Part shown: positions 21,545 through 36,059 of the stretch, piece by piece
Position numbering within the stretch: the first letter of the stretch is position 1
Layout of the letters: every line of letters starts with the position of its first letter
Source: Leptobrachium leishanense
Lineage: Eukaryota; Chordata; Amphibia; Anura; Megophryidae
Direction of reading: 5' to 3'
Assembly (NCBI GenBank): GCA_009667805.1
Contig: CM019063.1
Span: forward strand, 413,454,626-413,518,625
Length of the DNA: 64,000 bases
Notes under the pieces: generated by a model
Seen by the model: only the letters and a program-made list of their open reading frames with translations
Told to the model about the DNA's origin: nothing
Databases searched by the model: none
Program-made: the position numbers and the translations under genes

Positions 21545-22345
21545 AGAGATGTGGGGAGAAGAGAGCTGGGGTGCTAGGGGTAGAGATGTGGGGATAGAGA
21601 GCTGGGGGGAGAGATGTGGGGGCAGAGATGTGGGGGTACAGGGCTGCGGGGGTAGAGAGCTGGGGGTAGAGATGTGGAGAGAAGAGAGCTGGGGTGCTAG
21701 GGGTAGAGATGTGGGGATAGAGAGCTGGGGGCTAGGGGGAGAGATGTGGGGGCAGAGATGTGGGGGTACAGGGCTGGGGGGTAGAGAGCTTGGGGTAGAG
21801 ATGTGGGGGTAAAGAGCTGGGGGGCTGGGGGTTAGAGATGTGGGGGTAGAGAGCTGGGGGGCTGGGTAGAGAGATGTGGGGGTAGAGGGCTGGGGGGTAG
21901 AGAGCTGGGGGTAGAGATGTGGGGGTAAAGAGCTGGGAGGGCTGGGGTAGAGATGTGGGGGTAGAGAGCTGGGGGGCTGGGGTAGATATGCGGAAGTAGA
22001 GATTTGGGGGTAGGGGCTGAGGGGTAGAGAGTTGGGGATAGAGATGTGGGGGTAGAGAGCTGGGGGTGCTGGGGGTAGAGAGCTGGGGGGCTGGGGGTAG
22101 AGAGCTGGGGGTAGTGATGTGCGGGTAGAGGGCTGGGGGGCTGGGGTAGAGAGCTGAGGGGACTGGGGGCAGAGACACGAGGGATAGAGAGCTGGCGGGC
22201 TGGGGGTAGAGATGTGGTGGGCTGGGGGTAGAGAGCTGGGGGGCTTGGGGTAGAGAGCTGGGGGCAGAGAGCTGGGGGGGTCGAGATGTGGGGGTCAGGT
22301 TGTAGAGAGCTGGGGGAAAGCTGCTAAAGAGGGGGTAGAGAGCTG
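21545..22345. repeat. G-rich minisatellite (GTAGAGAGCTGGGGG / TAGAGATGTGGGG units)
   Basis: About 800 bp of short interspersed units, strongly G-biased on the plus strand, with frequent runs of 3-6 G. The 292-aa Pro/Ser/Leu-rich minus-strand reading frame over it is a by-product of the repeat. Confidence 0.9.
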
Positions 22346-22876
22346 GGGAGGTAGAGCTAATGAGGGGGAGCTGCAGGAGAGGGGGCTGTTTGAGGGGGGA
22401 GCAGCTGGGGGTGATCTTACCTAAGAGGTATCCCCCTGGCTGCAGTTGCAGTGCTCTGCTCTCCTGCTTCTTCTCTTCCCAGGTCCCTCCTTTCCACATG
22501 GTGTGGGGACAGGAAGTCTTGTAGGAGGATGGGAGGAGCAGCTGGAAGGGGCCTCGCTCAGCAGCTGAGTGAGACACCTTCTGCCAGCTCCTTCCCATCC
22601 TCCTGCACATCTCCCATCACGCTGCTCTCAGCGAGTGAATGCAGCAGCCCCAAGTCTCCCCTGTGCCCCGTTGCAGCTGTGCCCGAGGTGAGTGCCTCAC
22701 TCGCCTCGCCCTCCCTACGGCCCTGTCCACAATGTCAACTCCACAGCAATAAAACTCACAGTACTGTGCAGTCTGTATAAGTGTATCACAAAGCTCCACA
22801 GCCCCACTGTAAATTTCTCCTCAGTTAATTTGATTTCTCCCCAACCCATTTCAGCCCCCCAGGCCAATTAAACAAA

Positions 22877-23505
22877 CACCACCCTCTGCCCACACACGCA
22901 CACCACCCTCTGCTCACACACGCACACCACCCTCTGCTCACACACACACCACCCCTTGCTCACACACACACCACCCCCTGCTCACACACACACCACCCCC
23001 TGCTCACACACACACACCACCCCCTGCTCACACACACACCACCCCCCTGCTCACACACACACACACCACCCCCTGCTCACACACACACCACCCCTTGCTC
23101 ACACACACACCACCCCCTGCTCACACACACAACACCACCCCCTGCTCACACACACACCACCCCTTGCTCACACACACACCACCCCTTGCTCACACACACA
23201 CCACCCCTTGCTCACACACACACACACCACCCCCTGCTTACACACACACACACCCCCCCCTGCTCACACACACACACACACCACCCCCTGCTTACACACA
23301 ACACACACACCACCCCCTGCTTACACACACACACACCACCCCCTGCTCACACACACACACACCACCCCCTGCTCACACACACACACACCACCCCCTGCTT
23401 ACACACACACACACCACCCCCTGCTTACACACACACACACCACCCCCTGCTTACACACACACACACACCACCCCCTGCTCACTCACACACACACACACAC
23501 ACACG
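22877..23505. repeat. CA-rich minisatellite (CACCACCCCCTGCTCACACA units)
   Basis: About 25 tandem units of 22-28 bp, each a (CA)n run followed by CCACCCCCTGCTYA. The CA run lengthens toward the right. Three overlapping His/Thr/Pro-rich frames are repeat artefacts. Confidence 0.95.
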
Positions 23506-23949
23506 GCTGCCATTAGAAATTCTGGTGCCCTTACTGAACAACTGGAGCCCTATTCCAATGTTGTCATTAAGCACAGCACTCAAGCTGTTCAGCAGAAAGG
23601 CTCAAGCGCTGTGCACTTTTTTTAATGGCATATTCCATTCTGAGAAGCAAGCTGGGTTTGCATCTTGGATGTAGACTTATGTAGGTTACTGTACATTAGC
23701 GCCTCCTATACTTTGTACTGAAGATGCTAATGTGGCCCGAGCAGATGGAGAACAAGTTATTCCAACGAGCCTGTTCTCCATGTGCGTCTAACGTTATTCT
23801 GAAAAAGAATAAAGTTTTCCAGACCCTGGTGTTATGTGATTGTGTTATGTAATTTTACTGAACGTAGTGATCTAACCCCACCAAACAATTCCTTAGATCC
23901 AACGATGCAGAGAGTGGCAAGATCCGCTACTTCGTTGCTCCGCAGCAGA

Positions 23950-24740
23950 TTTAAACTGAGAGCAAATAGTTCCCAGTGTTCCTCCGTGTGTCCCTCCGCT
24001 GTACTCCTGGAACTGATAACACCCTTAGCAGCTTAGGGCTGCTTGTGTTATCATTTAACACCTCGGCAGTATTACATGTCGAGCTGCTGAAAAACTGGCT
24101 CCTGCGTTATACGGGTGTTAAAAGGCGGGTGTTAGTGGAAAAGTGCCGGACGCGATGACGTCAGTTTCAGGCGTCCCCTCCCAGCCGGAGCAGGGGAAGC
24201 GCCAGGAGGGGAGGGGGGATCCTTTGGATCCCTCTATCTCCCCATTGCCGGGGGCTATCAGCTAATGCCAGGCATCCCTGGAAAGGGCACAGCCTGGCCT
24301 TTCCAGGGATGTATGGCATTAACCCCTTGATGGCAAGGCTGTGACCCAGCACCAATCGATGCCAGGTCACAGCCTTTTTTCGGTGGGGGCCGCCATCTTG
24401 GATGGCAGCCCCACCTCTGGGACTCCCCACGTCCACTGATGTCAAAGGTCGTCCGTGCAACGCAAGTGGCAAACGAACGCATTTTTTCGAGAACGTCAAA
24501 CCGCTACTACTGACGTACAGAGTGCGCTGCGGCCGCATAGCGGCGTGTTTGTGTGATTGGGAGACGTCAGACGCTGCACACGTCCGGCCAACATAACGTC
24601 CAGACGCAAAAGGGTTTTATTGATGATCCGTACAAAATCACGGACGAAAATGCGCATCGTATGACCGCTATCGCGTATTCCGTGACAAAATACGTCCATT
24701 CGTTCGAACGCACTTTTTCACGGACAACGCGAAAAATGCG
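23950..24740. mobile_element. Second subtype of hairpin-rich TTAA element
   Basis: Contains palindromes such as TGATAACACCC/GGGC..GTGTTATCA and TTTAACACC/GGTGTTAAA. Modules paralogous to the 1.2-kb family follow: GGATCCTTTGGATCC, GCCAGGCATCCCTGGAAAGG with its complement, GCTGTGACC/GGTCACAGC and GGCCGCCATCTTGGATGGC. It lies immediately left of the copy at 24750. Boundaries are unclear. Confidence 0.5.
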
Positions 24741-24749
24741 TTTGTCTGA

Positions 24750-25907
24750 CCCTAGCCGAAGGGTTGGCTGTGGAAGACGCGCTGAGCGCGTCCTCTCAAA
24801 GCAGCCAGCAATCGGCCGGATTCCGGCCGATCGCTGTGCCCCCCGGTGCGGGCTGACATCTTGGATGTCAGCCCGTCACTCCGGGACCACCGCGGGCACA
24901 ATAGATGTCATCGCGGCGGCGCAATGACATCTATTTCAGGCCCCCCCCCCACGAGTGCGGAGGAGGCGCCTGAAAGGGAGGGGGGTCCTTCGGACCTCTC
25001 TCCCTCCCGATCGCCGGGGTCCTGAGCTTAATGCCAGGCACCGTTTGGAAGGGCACAGCCTGCCCTTCCAAACGGTACCTGGCATTAACCCCATGGGGGC
25101 CAGATCACGAATCGGCGCCGAAAAGCGCCAGTTCGTGATCCTTTCCCGGAGCTGGCCGACATCTTGGATGTCGGCCAAGCCTCCGGGAACTCCCCCTGAG
25201 GACTGGCGTCATGACGCCAGTCCTGGAGTTAACCCCTAGCTGCCACCAATGGTGGAGATAGGGGGTTCCAATGAACCCCCTATCTCCCGATCCGTGGCAG
25301 CTAGGGGTTAATGTCTGATATCGTTGGATCGGCCAGAGCATGGCCTTTCCAACGATATCAAACATGACCATGAAAAAAGTTTTAAAAAAAAAAAAATAAT
25401 AATAATAATAATAAAAAAAATAAACAAGTTTTTCATTTTTTATTTGTTTTGTTAATGCAGCAATATTGTTCCCATTTAATTTATAATGTGAACAATGATG
25501 CTGCACTAACGATTTTTGTATGGGGTGCGTTTGTGAAAAATAGCGAAATTTTCCCCCAAAAAAAATGTAACGAGACCCCATTTCTAATTTTTTTAACAAG
25601 CGCACCCCATAGAAAATATAACCGCAAATGATCGCATGTTAAAATGTGAAAAAAAACACTTTACACATTGTAAATTTTTGAAAATTCAAATTTTATTGCA
25701 TATTTTGTTATAATATACAGACAGGACATAACGTATACATATAGTAATGACATATTATGAATCTGCCGAGTCTGCCAGAAAGAACGATATATAATATGTC
25801 TGGGTCATATAATAAAATAAGGCTTCAAAACGCGGTTAAACACGATGAGCGAAACCGGTAAAAATGACCTCAGCACAGAGGTGTGAAAAGCCTCAGCAGC
25901 GAAAGGG
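24750..25907 (+). mobile_element. 1.2-kb hairpin-chain TTAA element, copy 2
   Basis: Same module order as copy 1, with altered but still paired arms (for example TAGATGTCATCGCG with CGCAATGACATCTA). The left end is disturbed (GAAGGGTTGGCTGTGG); the right end CAGCAGCGAAAGGG is followed by CTAA, a mutated TTAA. An (AAT)n run lies near 25400. Confidence 0.82.
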
Positions 25908-26284
25908 CTAAAATCACGTAATTTCTCCCCAAAAAAAATAAATAATTTTTTTTTTAACAAGTCTACCCCATAGAATATATCCGCAAAGGCTCGGGTAATA
26001 AAATGCAAAAAAACCCCACTTTACACACTGTGGATGATTGAAATTTTATTGAAGATTCACATTTTTTTTACAATTTTGTTATAACATTTTCGCAGGGCAT
26101 GACGTATATATATAATAATGATATATTATTAATCTGCCAAGTCTGCCGGAAAGAACGATATATAATTTGTCTGGGTGGTATAATATGAGACTTAAAACGG
26201 CGTTTAAAACCGTCAAAATGAGCTTAGCAAACTTCTACTTCAAAACAGCGCCGAACTTGTAAAATTACTCCCGTCCTTAAGGGG
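25908..26284 (+). mobile_element. Truncated relative of the hairpin-chain element (AT-rich end)
   Basis: Repeats the AT-rich 3' part of the family (TTTCTCCCC, GAACGATATATAAT, TGTCTGGGT) and ends CTTAAGGGG before TTAA at 26285. The hairpin part is missing. Confidence 0.65.
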
Positions 26285-26360
26285 TTAAACAACCCACTCA
26301 AAAACACAGGGGGAATGTACACACCATCGCACACAATTCCCCTCACCTTATCACACTAAC

Positions 26361-26555
26361 AGGGTTATTCCGAGAGCGGTGAAAATCAGGAGAATAACTG
26401 GAGAATGAAAAATTCTAGGTCAAAATAGCCGATTTGGAAAGTGAGATGAAAGGGCGAATTTTTCTGGTTTGGCTATTTTGACCTAGAATTTGTCATTCTC
26501 CAGTTATTCTCGAGTCCAGCCATTCTCCTGCTTTTCACGCTCTCTGAATAACCCT
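26361..26555. mobile_element. Short palindromic MITE (AGGGTTATTC ends), copy S1
   Basis: Arms pair along most of the ~195 bp, including GGTCAAAATAGCC and GAATAACTGGAGAATGA with complements. Confidence 0.85.
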
Positions 26556-26559
26556 GTAT

Positions 26560-27200
26560 GAATAGATTGGTTCTGTATTTTTATATAGTGGTTCCATAAA
26601 GCATACATATTTTTTCCCCAGGTGTGCAATTTTCAATTTTCTTTTAAGCTGTGCATTTATACACAGGCACACACACTCCACACCTGTCATACACTAGGAC
26701 TACACACATTTACACACCAGTCATTTACACACATTATAACTGTACATTTACACACAACATTAATACACACTAGGATTTATAAGGCCAGTCTTGTTCACAA
26801 GAATACCAGCACTAGGGCAGTCACAGGTTTATTTTAACAAAATGCAAGTTGGTGAAGCCACATTTTAGGGTCTAGAAGGGCACAGAGAGTTGCTTATCAA
26901 TCCCAGTACAGCAGCATCCCTGCCGCGCCCCCCCCCCAGGTCCATCCATGCTCTCCTCCTCCCCCTCCCTCTTCGTTAAACACTCCCAGCAGAGTCACAT
27001 TTTCTTGTCTCTTGCAGCCCCAGGTCTTGTCAAACATGGAGCTGGCACACACAGAAATCAGAGCAGGTAGTAAGTAAAGCATCCAGCGATGGCTTCCAGA
27101 GTTTGGCAGGGACCCCCTCCACAGCCACAGGGCCCCATACCAGATTAATGCTTGTACCCCACTGATGGTGGCCCTGCACACACACACACCACCCTCTGCT
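26560..27200. other. CA-rich and unique sequence, no gene seen
   Basis: ACACACATTTACAC-type simple sequence at about 26640-26770, then unremarkable sequence with a C run near 26920. Confidence 0.4.
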
Positions 27201-27520
27201 CACTCACACACACACAAACACCCCATCCCAGCTTGTTACATACTTTCCATAGGCAAGTATGATCTCCACTCTCTGCACTTCCCCTCCCTGCACATGCTGG
27301 ACACTTCCAGCACAACAAGGGAGGCTCTGCTTTGCGTGGCTGTGGAGGGAGAAGTGGCGGGGCCAGCACGTCCCCATGTGAGCAGCTGTCCTCTTCTTCC
27401 TCCTCCTCTCCCCCCTTCCCCCCGGCGGGGCCTTTACTTCTGGCACAGCATCTGGGAGTTTGATCCCACACGCTGCCAATCAAACAGGAGACCAGGAGCC
27501 TGACCCCTGCCTGGACTGTG
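27200..27520. other. GC-rich stretch, no gene seen
   Basis: CpG-poor polypyrimidine-rich sequence (CTTCTTCCTCCTCCTCTCCC). Several overlapping open frames in both strands have no recognisable domains. Confidence 0.35.
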
Positions 27521-28289
27521 GTGCAAGCAGGGCCAGTCCGGGCCCCCCAATCATCCGGTTGTGGGCCCCCGGACTCAGGGGTCCGGGTGCAGTGGCACCG
27601 CTGCACCCCTGGTAGTTACGCCCCTGCCTGGCTCTGAATAAAGGTCCACTACCCCCCTGTCCAGCTTGGCTCTGCATTGAGTCTAACCCTGCAAGAGTTC
27701 AGATCTACTTCTGTGTTACTCCTGATAACTGTGTACCAGACCCCCTGCTTGCCTACCAATTGCTGCCTGTACCAACCCTTGACCATGGATCACTCCTTAA
27801 CTATTCTCAATGGATAATCCATTGGTACCACGTCTGGAATCCCCTTGTGTCTGGTCTGTTGCCTGCTGCACCCCTGTGTCTATCTACCCTCCTCCACCCA
27901 TTCTGTGTGTATTCCTGCATATTGTGTATTCCTGCACCCCAATACCTGCGGCGCCAACCCGGTGCCTTCCCTGACAATGGCCATGCAAAAATGGTAAAAA
28001 ATGATAAAATATGATAATTTTCATGGATATGCTTGATCTATTTTATACTCAAAATTCTATCTTATTTTTATGCTTAAAATATATATAAAATACTAAAACA
28101 GTTGCTTAGGGTTGCAGTTAATTGATATTGATAGTGAATCTAGGGTTGAGCTATGATGGAAAATTCTTTGTGTTACTTCTTTACCCATGTTTTCATTCAA
28201 GGATGTACCTTAAACCATGTTGCTAAAGAACAGGGGTCAAGCCCTAAAAATACTAGTGTGGGAACTCAACAATATTTCTGTCCCCCAGT

Positions 28290-29305
28290 GAGCCACTGTC
28301 ACTGACGACCTTCGTCTGTGCTCTGTCTACACCCATGTTGCCAACTCTTGCCTCCAAGACTTCTCCAGGGCAGCTCCAGTTCTGTGGAATGACTCACCTC
28401 ACCCTCAAATACTCTCCCCCAATCTTCAAGAAAACCCTCAATACCCAACTCTTCAGATTAGCGTACCACATCACTGATGTAACTCATCCCTCTGCTCACG
28501 TATTCACACATCATGTTTGAAGTCGTTTCCTTGCCCCCACCATTCCTGAACCGCTGGCACTATTGATTCTGACATCCAGTAAAATTGCTTGTCTTACTCA
28601 ACCCCTGATCCCTCTAGACTGTAAGCTTCTATTAGCTAGGGTTTCGGAATTTCAGAATTTTCACGAAATTTCCCGATTCGTGTTTTCGGATGCGGCCGAA
28701 TTTCCGAAAATTTTTAGATCCGAAAATGGCAGATCCGAAAAGTTTTCCGAGCCGAAACTAAATATTTTCGGAATTTTCGAATGGACTTGAAATGTGTCAA
28801 ATCGAAATTTATTGCTTTGAAACGAGGAGAACAGACTTTCTGAAAAAACGAAAATTTCCGAACTTACGAAAAGTCGATACAAAAAACGAGCTAAGTGACA
28901 CGAAAATACGAAAAATGGTCGAAATTCCGAAAACATGTACAATTCCGAAAAACGAAAATTTCCGAACTTACGAAAAGTCGATACAAAAAACGAGCTAAGT
29001 GACACGAAAATCCGAAAAATGGTCGATATTCCGATAAAAGAGTACACGAAAAACGAATCGAGCCGAACCGAATCGAAACAGAAATCGGTCGAAACGAGCC
29101 GAATCGAAAAGTTTAAAAATCCGAAAAATCGAACCGAATCGAACCGAAAAAAAAATCGGTGCACAAGCCTACGTATTAGCAGGGCCCTCTACACCTCTTG
29201 TTTCCACCCTATGTCCGTTTATCTGTATCTTTTCCCCTTTGGTTAATGTAAAGGGCTGCGCAAACTGCTGGCGCTATACAAATGATGATAATAATGACCT
29301 TAAAC
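28290..29305 (+). pseudogene. LINE 3' end (L2-like), split by a hAT-like MITE
   Basis: Left part translates to segments like FKKTLNTQLFRLAYH, typical of the C-terminus of L2/CR1-type LINE proteins. The right part (29174-29305) ends TGTAAAGGGCTGCGCAAACT followed by GGCGCTATACAAATGATGAT, the 3' tail style of frog and fish L2-like LINEs ending in short ATR repeats. The two halves are separated by the insertion at 28637-29172. Confidence 0.55.
28637..29172. mobile_element. hAT-like MITE rich in CGAAA, inserted in a LINE tail
   Basis: CTATTAGC (28629-28636) and GTATTAGC (29173-29180) flank it, a 7/8 target duplication of hAT length. Ends are TAGGGTTTCGG and CACAAGCCTA. The interior is AT/CGAAA-rich with a ~106-bp tandem duplication (units starting about 28840 and 28946, sharing CGAAAATTTCCGAACTTACG). 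Confidence 0.65.
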
Positions 29306-29427
29306 TTAGTCCATTTTCCAATTTTTAGGTAACCAATGTCCATATACATTCATGCGCTTGTAGTTCTCATCAGCTCATGAAAATATAAAAGACAAAAATA
29401 AATCCACATTGCAATAATAAAGCTTAA

Positions 29428-30033
29428 AGGAACACTCTACTCAAAAATCACCCCCCTGTTTTTTTATCCTAACCTATCCCTATTCCCTTAATAAATCTTT
29501 ATTTTTAATTTTTTTTCTTGTAACTGTAATACTTACCCTAAAATCCACTTGTTTCCAGCGGCGTCTTTTTTTTTTTTATACTCACCTCCCTCCTCTTCCG
29601 CTCCCGTCCTTCTTGCTTTGGAATTTCCTTCTTGTTTACGTGAGAAGCGCGCATGCGCGCCTCTCACGTAAGCCAGCCAATCGGCAGGCTTCCTCCCGGC
29701 TCCCTCTGAGGATTAGTGTTGCACACAAGAGGATGCTCGCAACACTAACCCTCAGCCGCTGCCGCCAGCTACTGCGGCGAGTTGGAGACGTCATCGCGCT
29801 GAAAGCGCGATGACGTCTCCTACTCGGCAAAAGTCGGCAGAAGCGGGAAATATGATTCCCACTCTGCTGACTGACAGCTGGGAGGGCGGAGTAAAGTCCT
29901 CCGCCTCTCTCAGCTGTTTTCAGCCTTTTCTGCCGATCGGCTGAGCGGAGGCAGCAGGGACAGGCAAGGGAATACTCCGGGCATCATGACCACCTAAAAT
30001 AGCTTAGGTGGTCATGTTGCTTAGAGTGTCCCT
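29428..30033. mobile_element. T2-type MITE (TTAA target, AGGRR ends)
   Basis: TTAA at 29424-29427 and 30034-30037; ends AGGAACACTCTA and TTAGAGTGTCCCT. These match the TTAAAGGRR rule of Xenopus T2 MITEs. Interior hairpins include GACGTCATCGCG/CGCGATGACGTC and ACCACCTAA/TTAGGTGGT. Confidence 0.82.
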
Positions 30034-30037
30034 TTAA

Positions 30038-31955
30038 TAAAGTGAGGAGGGTGAGGAATTCCACTGACAGTATCCTGAGCCTCCCTTGGCTCCACATATA
30101 CAGTATACACCGTTGCACAGTCAATGTTGAGTCGTGAAAAATTAATCGTGCCAGAAGAAAGAATCCTGTTTAATGGAATGTCAATTATAGTAGTAGTCTG
30201 TAGGAAGATAGGCTTTCAGATATCAACCAAATGAAGACCAGGTAGTGATTCTTGTCTCAATATGTTGTAAGGGTGCTAAGGAACGAGTGTTGAAGTGTCT
30301 ACTCCTGGATCGAAGGAAACTTTGAGATCCCCTGCATAAGGCAAGGTTTACTCAGGAACATTATTAAGGAGTCTTAGGATCTTTGTCAAAGAATCATCTT
30401 GATAAACTACAGATGCAAATGTGTATATCATATCTATCACTTTGACTTTCAGAAAGAGTTATCTTCCTTCATCATCATATTTAATGTCCATGATATCAAA
30501 AGGTATATCTCAAGACATAAGTATTGCCGCCCACTAAACTTTCCTTCACTATATTTACTGAAGAAGCTAGAAAAAAAAGGCCTTGGGAAGAGAGTCTTTG
30601 GTAATGAGTTCCTTGAAAGAAGAAAATACAGCATTTCATGTATCAGAGTTCTCTTAGGACCCACTTTATTTTTGCTGGAACATTTAATCCATTTGTGGTT
30701 ACAATACACTAAATTAAGGACCTTAGATTGGAACAAAGGGAAACAAGGAAAAGAGAAATGGGGATGAAGAAGTGGGGGATACAGAAAGGGAAAGAATGAA
30801 TGGAAGGTAGATCAATAACAGAAAACATGAGGGGAGGGAGTTGGGAGCTACTACTATTTCCTCCAATGCAGGCTCACAATATTCATATTTCATGCACGTT
30901 ACGCATTTCATGTACATCACACACAGGCATCACACACATTATATATGAGTCAGTCAACGTAAATTTTTGGCAAAATATTTGGGCTGTCAAGGGGGGCCAG
31001 TACTATGGTTCAGTAAGGAGCCCCATGCTTTGCTTGTAAAATCTAAGCTACAACCCCAAACTGGAATAAAATCATCTAATGGCCTAATTTCCTTCATATG
31101 CATTCTTGCTCTAACTATTTTGGCGTTACAAAACGTATACAGTGCCTTAATTCAGTACTACTCTCTTCTTGGTAAATGAAGCGATTAGTAACCTTAACAG
31201 TTTATAGTGTCAAAAGCCAGAGTTAAATAGTTTTACCACTGGTACTTTTGCTAATGTGGGTTTTAAGTCTGTTTCTCTAGAGAATAGGCAAAGTTCAAGG
31301 TTTAATATGCTTCCTCTGTGAGAACCAAGATACTACAGAAGTCCTCAGCGTTGATAGTTTCCACTTGAGCTAGAGCCGGTCCGTGATATGTTTTGACATT
31401 TTCTAACAACCCAATGTGCTGTCTGGAGAAATTTGTTACTAATGTGATGAAAATGTTTCCTGTCGAGTGATTGGGAAAGAGTTTTGTTACAAAATCTAAA
31501 TCTTAGATAAAAAATGTACAAATTTATAGAGCATTGGACTGCAAGTTTCTTTAAATATTAAAATTATTGCAAGGCAGATAGGCTAGAGGTGAGGAAATGT
31601 CAGATACCCTATTAAGATCTCACACATATGCCTTTCTGCACCTTATCTGTTATCTTAACTGTTTGACACATGCTTGATAAATCCTGATGTGTTTTTATAG
31701 AGAGTACATGGTGTAAGTTATCTTCAGTGCTAGTGAATGTGGGCTGTTAATAGATGGCCTACTTCCAGCCGCTAAGTGTTCTAAAATCCATCTATGAATT
31801 CTCTCTACAATAGTAAAAACAAAATTCATGAAGTGCGAGGCCTGTAAAATGTGCAGTCTGCAGTTTTAGTCTTCATGATGTGAATTATCTGGTTGTTCCT
31901 GGGGTATCTGGTCCGGATGATGAGACACCAAGCACTTGGTTGTATTGCTGGGATA
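30038..31955. other. Apparently unique spacer
   Basis: No coding domain, RNA gene or known repeat recognised. The 122-aa frame at 30399-30767 has no motifs. Confidence 0.45.
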
Positions 31956-32163
31956 TACAGTTGTGTTCAAAATTATTCAACCCCCAATGCTGTAAAGGGT
32001 TTTAGGGAATTTAGTGTACATTTGTAATTGTATTCAGAATGAAATCCTACAAGGACTTTTTAAAGAACCATATGCAACTAAAATGACATCAATTGGTTTT
32101 GTAATACAGTAGTAAATGTTTCTTTTGTGAATTCTTCATTGACACAATTATTCAACCCCTTAA

Positions 32164-33392
32164 CCACTTCAATGCTAAGGACGCGCTCAGCGCGTCCTCA
32201 GCATTGCCCCTGGTATGCGGAGGACGCGCTGAGCGCGTCCTCGCATTGGGGTCAGCGTTCGGCCGGGTACCGGCCGATCGCTGGCCCCTCCGGTGCGGGC
32301 TGACATCCTGGATGTCAGCCGGCATCCGGAGCAGTGGCCGCCATTGTTATGTGTCATCGCGCCCCCGCGATGACACATAATTCAGGCGCCCCCCCGCATG
32401 TGCGGAGGAGGCGCCTGAAAGGGAGGGGGGAGGTCCTTCGGACCTCTCTCCCTCCCGATCGGCGGCTCACAGGGGCTTAACCCAGGCATCATTTGGAAGG
32501 GCACAGCCTGCCCTTCCAAATGATGCCTGGCATTAACCCCTGGGGAGCTGGATCGCAAATCGGCGCTGAAAAGCGCCGATTTGCGATCCTTCCGGGAGCT
32601 GGCCGACATCTTGGATGTCGGCCAAGCTTCCGGGAACTCCCCCAGAGGACTGGCGTCATCGTGCGCAGCACGATGACGCCAGTCCTAGCATTAACCCCTA
32701 ACTGCCACGAAGTGTGGAGATAGGGAGTTCCAATGAACTCCCTATCTCCCGATCCGTGGCAGTTAGGGGTTAAATTTTGATATCGTTGGATCGGCCAGAG
32801 CATGGCCGTTCCAACGATACCAAACATGAAAGTAAAAAAAAATGTAAAAAAAAATAAAAAAAAAAATAAAAATAAAAAAATTAAAAAAAAAAATTAAAAA
32901 AAAAAAATAAACACTTTTTTTTTTTGTTTTTTGTTTTATTAATGCAGCAATATTGTTCCCATTTCAATTATAATGTGAACAATAATGCTGCATAACGATT
33001 TTGTATGCGGTGCGTTTGTTAAAAATGGTGTCATTTTCCCCAAAAAAAAATGTAACGAGACCCCATCTCTAATTTTTTTAACAAGCGCACCCCATACAAA
33101 ATATAACCGCAATTGCTCGCATGTTAAAATGTGGAAAAAAACACTTTACACGCTGTAAATTATTGAAAATACATATTTTATTGCATTTTTTGTTATAATA
33201 TACAAACATGACATAACGTATACATATAATAATGACATATTATGAATCTACCGAGTCTGACGGAAAGAACGATATATAATATGTCGATGTCATATACTAA
33301 AATAAGCCTTCAAAACAGGTTTAAACATGATGCGCAAAACAGGTAAAAAATGACCTCAGCACAGGGGCGGGAAAAGCCTCAGCAGCGAAAGG
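32164..33392 (+). mobile_element. 1.2-kb hairpin-chain TTAA element, copy 3
   Basis: TTAA at 32160-32163 and 33393-33396. Ends CCACTTCAATGCTAAGG and CCTCAGCAGCGAAAGG. It sits in the Tc1 element directly against the inner left transposase-binding-type repeat. Hairpin arms carry paired changes relative to copy 1 (TATGTGTCATCGCG with CGCGATGACACATA; CTAACTGCCAC-type with GTGGCAGTTAG). Confidence 0.9.
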
Positions 33393-33542
33393 TTAAAGAC
33401 TACCACTCTGAAGAACAGAGGTTCATTCAAGTGTTTTCAATCAGGTATTGAAAACACCTGTGGATGTCACGGAGCAGCAATAAAGCATAATAAGCACCAA
33501 TTAGGCAGCTTTAAAATGACTGTGATACTCAGCTCCTTCTAG

Positions 33543-35832
<2,290 letters not shown>

Positions 35833-36059
35833 GATTGAATGTCACTTGGGGGTTGAACAAAACTGATAATGATGTGAGCACAGAAAAAAGACATTAGTGG
35901 CTATTTCATTATAAATGTTATGTTATATTTGTCTGACCTACACGTGCCTCTTTGATTTAATTGTAAGCAAGATGACTGAATGATCAAAATCAATGTCAAA
36001 CTGGCCAAAACACTCAATTTCAGTGGGGGTTGAATAATTTTGAACACAACTGTATGTAG

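Larger units (their letters stand above)
20225..27626. mobile_element. 7.4-kb interval with hAT-style ends
   Basis: Left end CAGAAGCGTAACTAG and right end CTAGTTACGCCCCTG-like (reads GGTAGTTACGCCCCTG) form a ~14-bp inverted repeat with two mismatches. Flanking 8-mers CCAGGCTC (20217-20224) and CCTGGCTC (27627-27634) match at 7 of 8, as expected for hAT. No transposase is visible; the interior holds minisatellites, MITEs and CpG-rich sequence. It may be a non-autonomous element swollen by later insertions, or coincidence of two related ends. Confidence 0.4.
20088..27976 (+). mobile_element. Possible LTR split by a 7.4-kb insertion
   Basis: 20088 begins TGTCAGGATCCC and 27976 ends TTCCCTGACA, the same terminal style as the LTR at 15384-17258. 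Removing 20225-27634 leaves about 480 bp containing TGAATAAAGG, a possible poly(A) signal. The outer flanking 5-mers (GTGTC and ATGGC) agree poorly, so this is a tentative old LTR. Confidence 0.35.

Noticed and set aside
21732..22610. 292-aa Pro/Ser/Leu-rich minus-strand frame
   Set aside because: Covers the G-rich minisatellite; composition and periodicity come from the repeat, and no domain is visible.
22956..23674. Three long His/Thr/Pro-rich open frames
   Set aside because: They are translations of the CA-rich minisatellite in three frames; the absence of stops follows from the repeat unit.
25105..25605. 166-aa minus-strand frame, and similar frames over the other hairpin elements (32489, 34693, 34968, 16437)
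   Set aside because: They recur because the hairpin element recurs; the predicted proteins follow palindromic DNA and have no transposase motifs.
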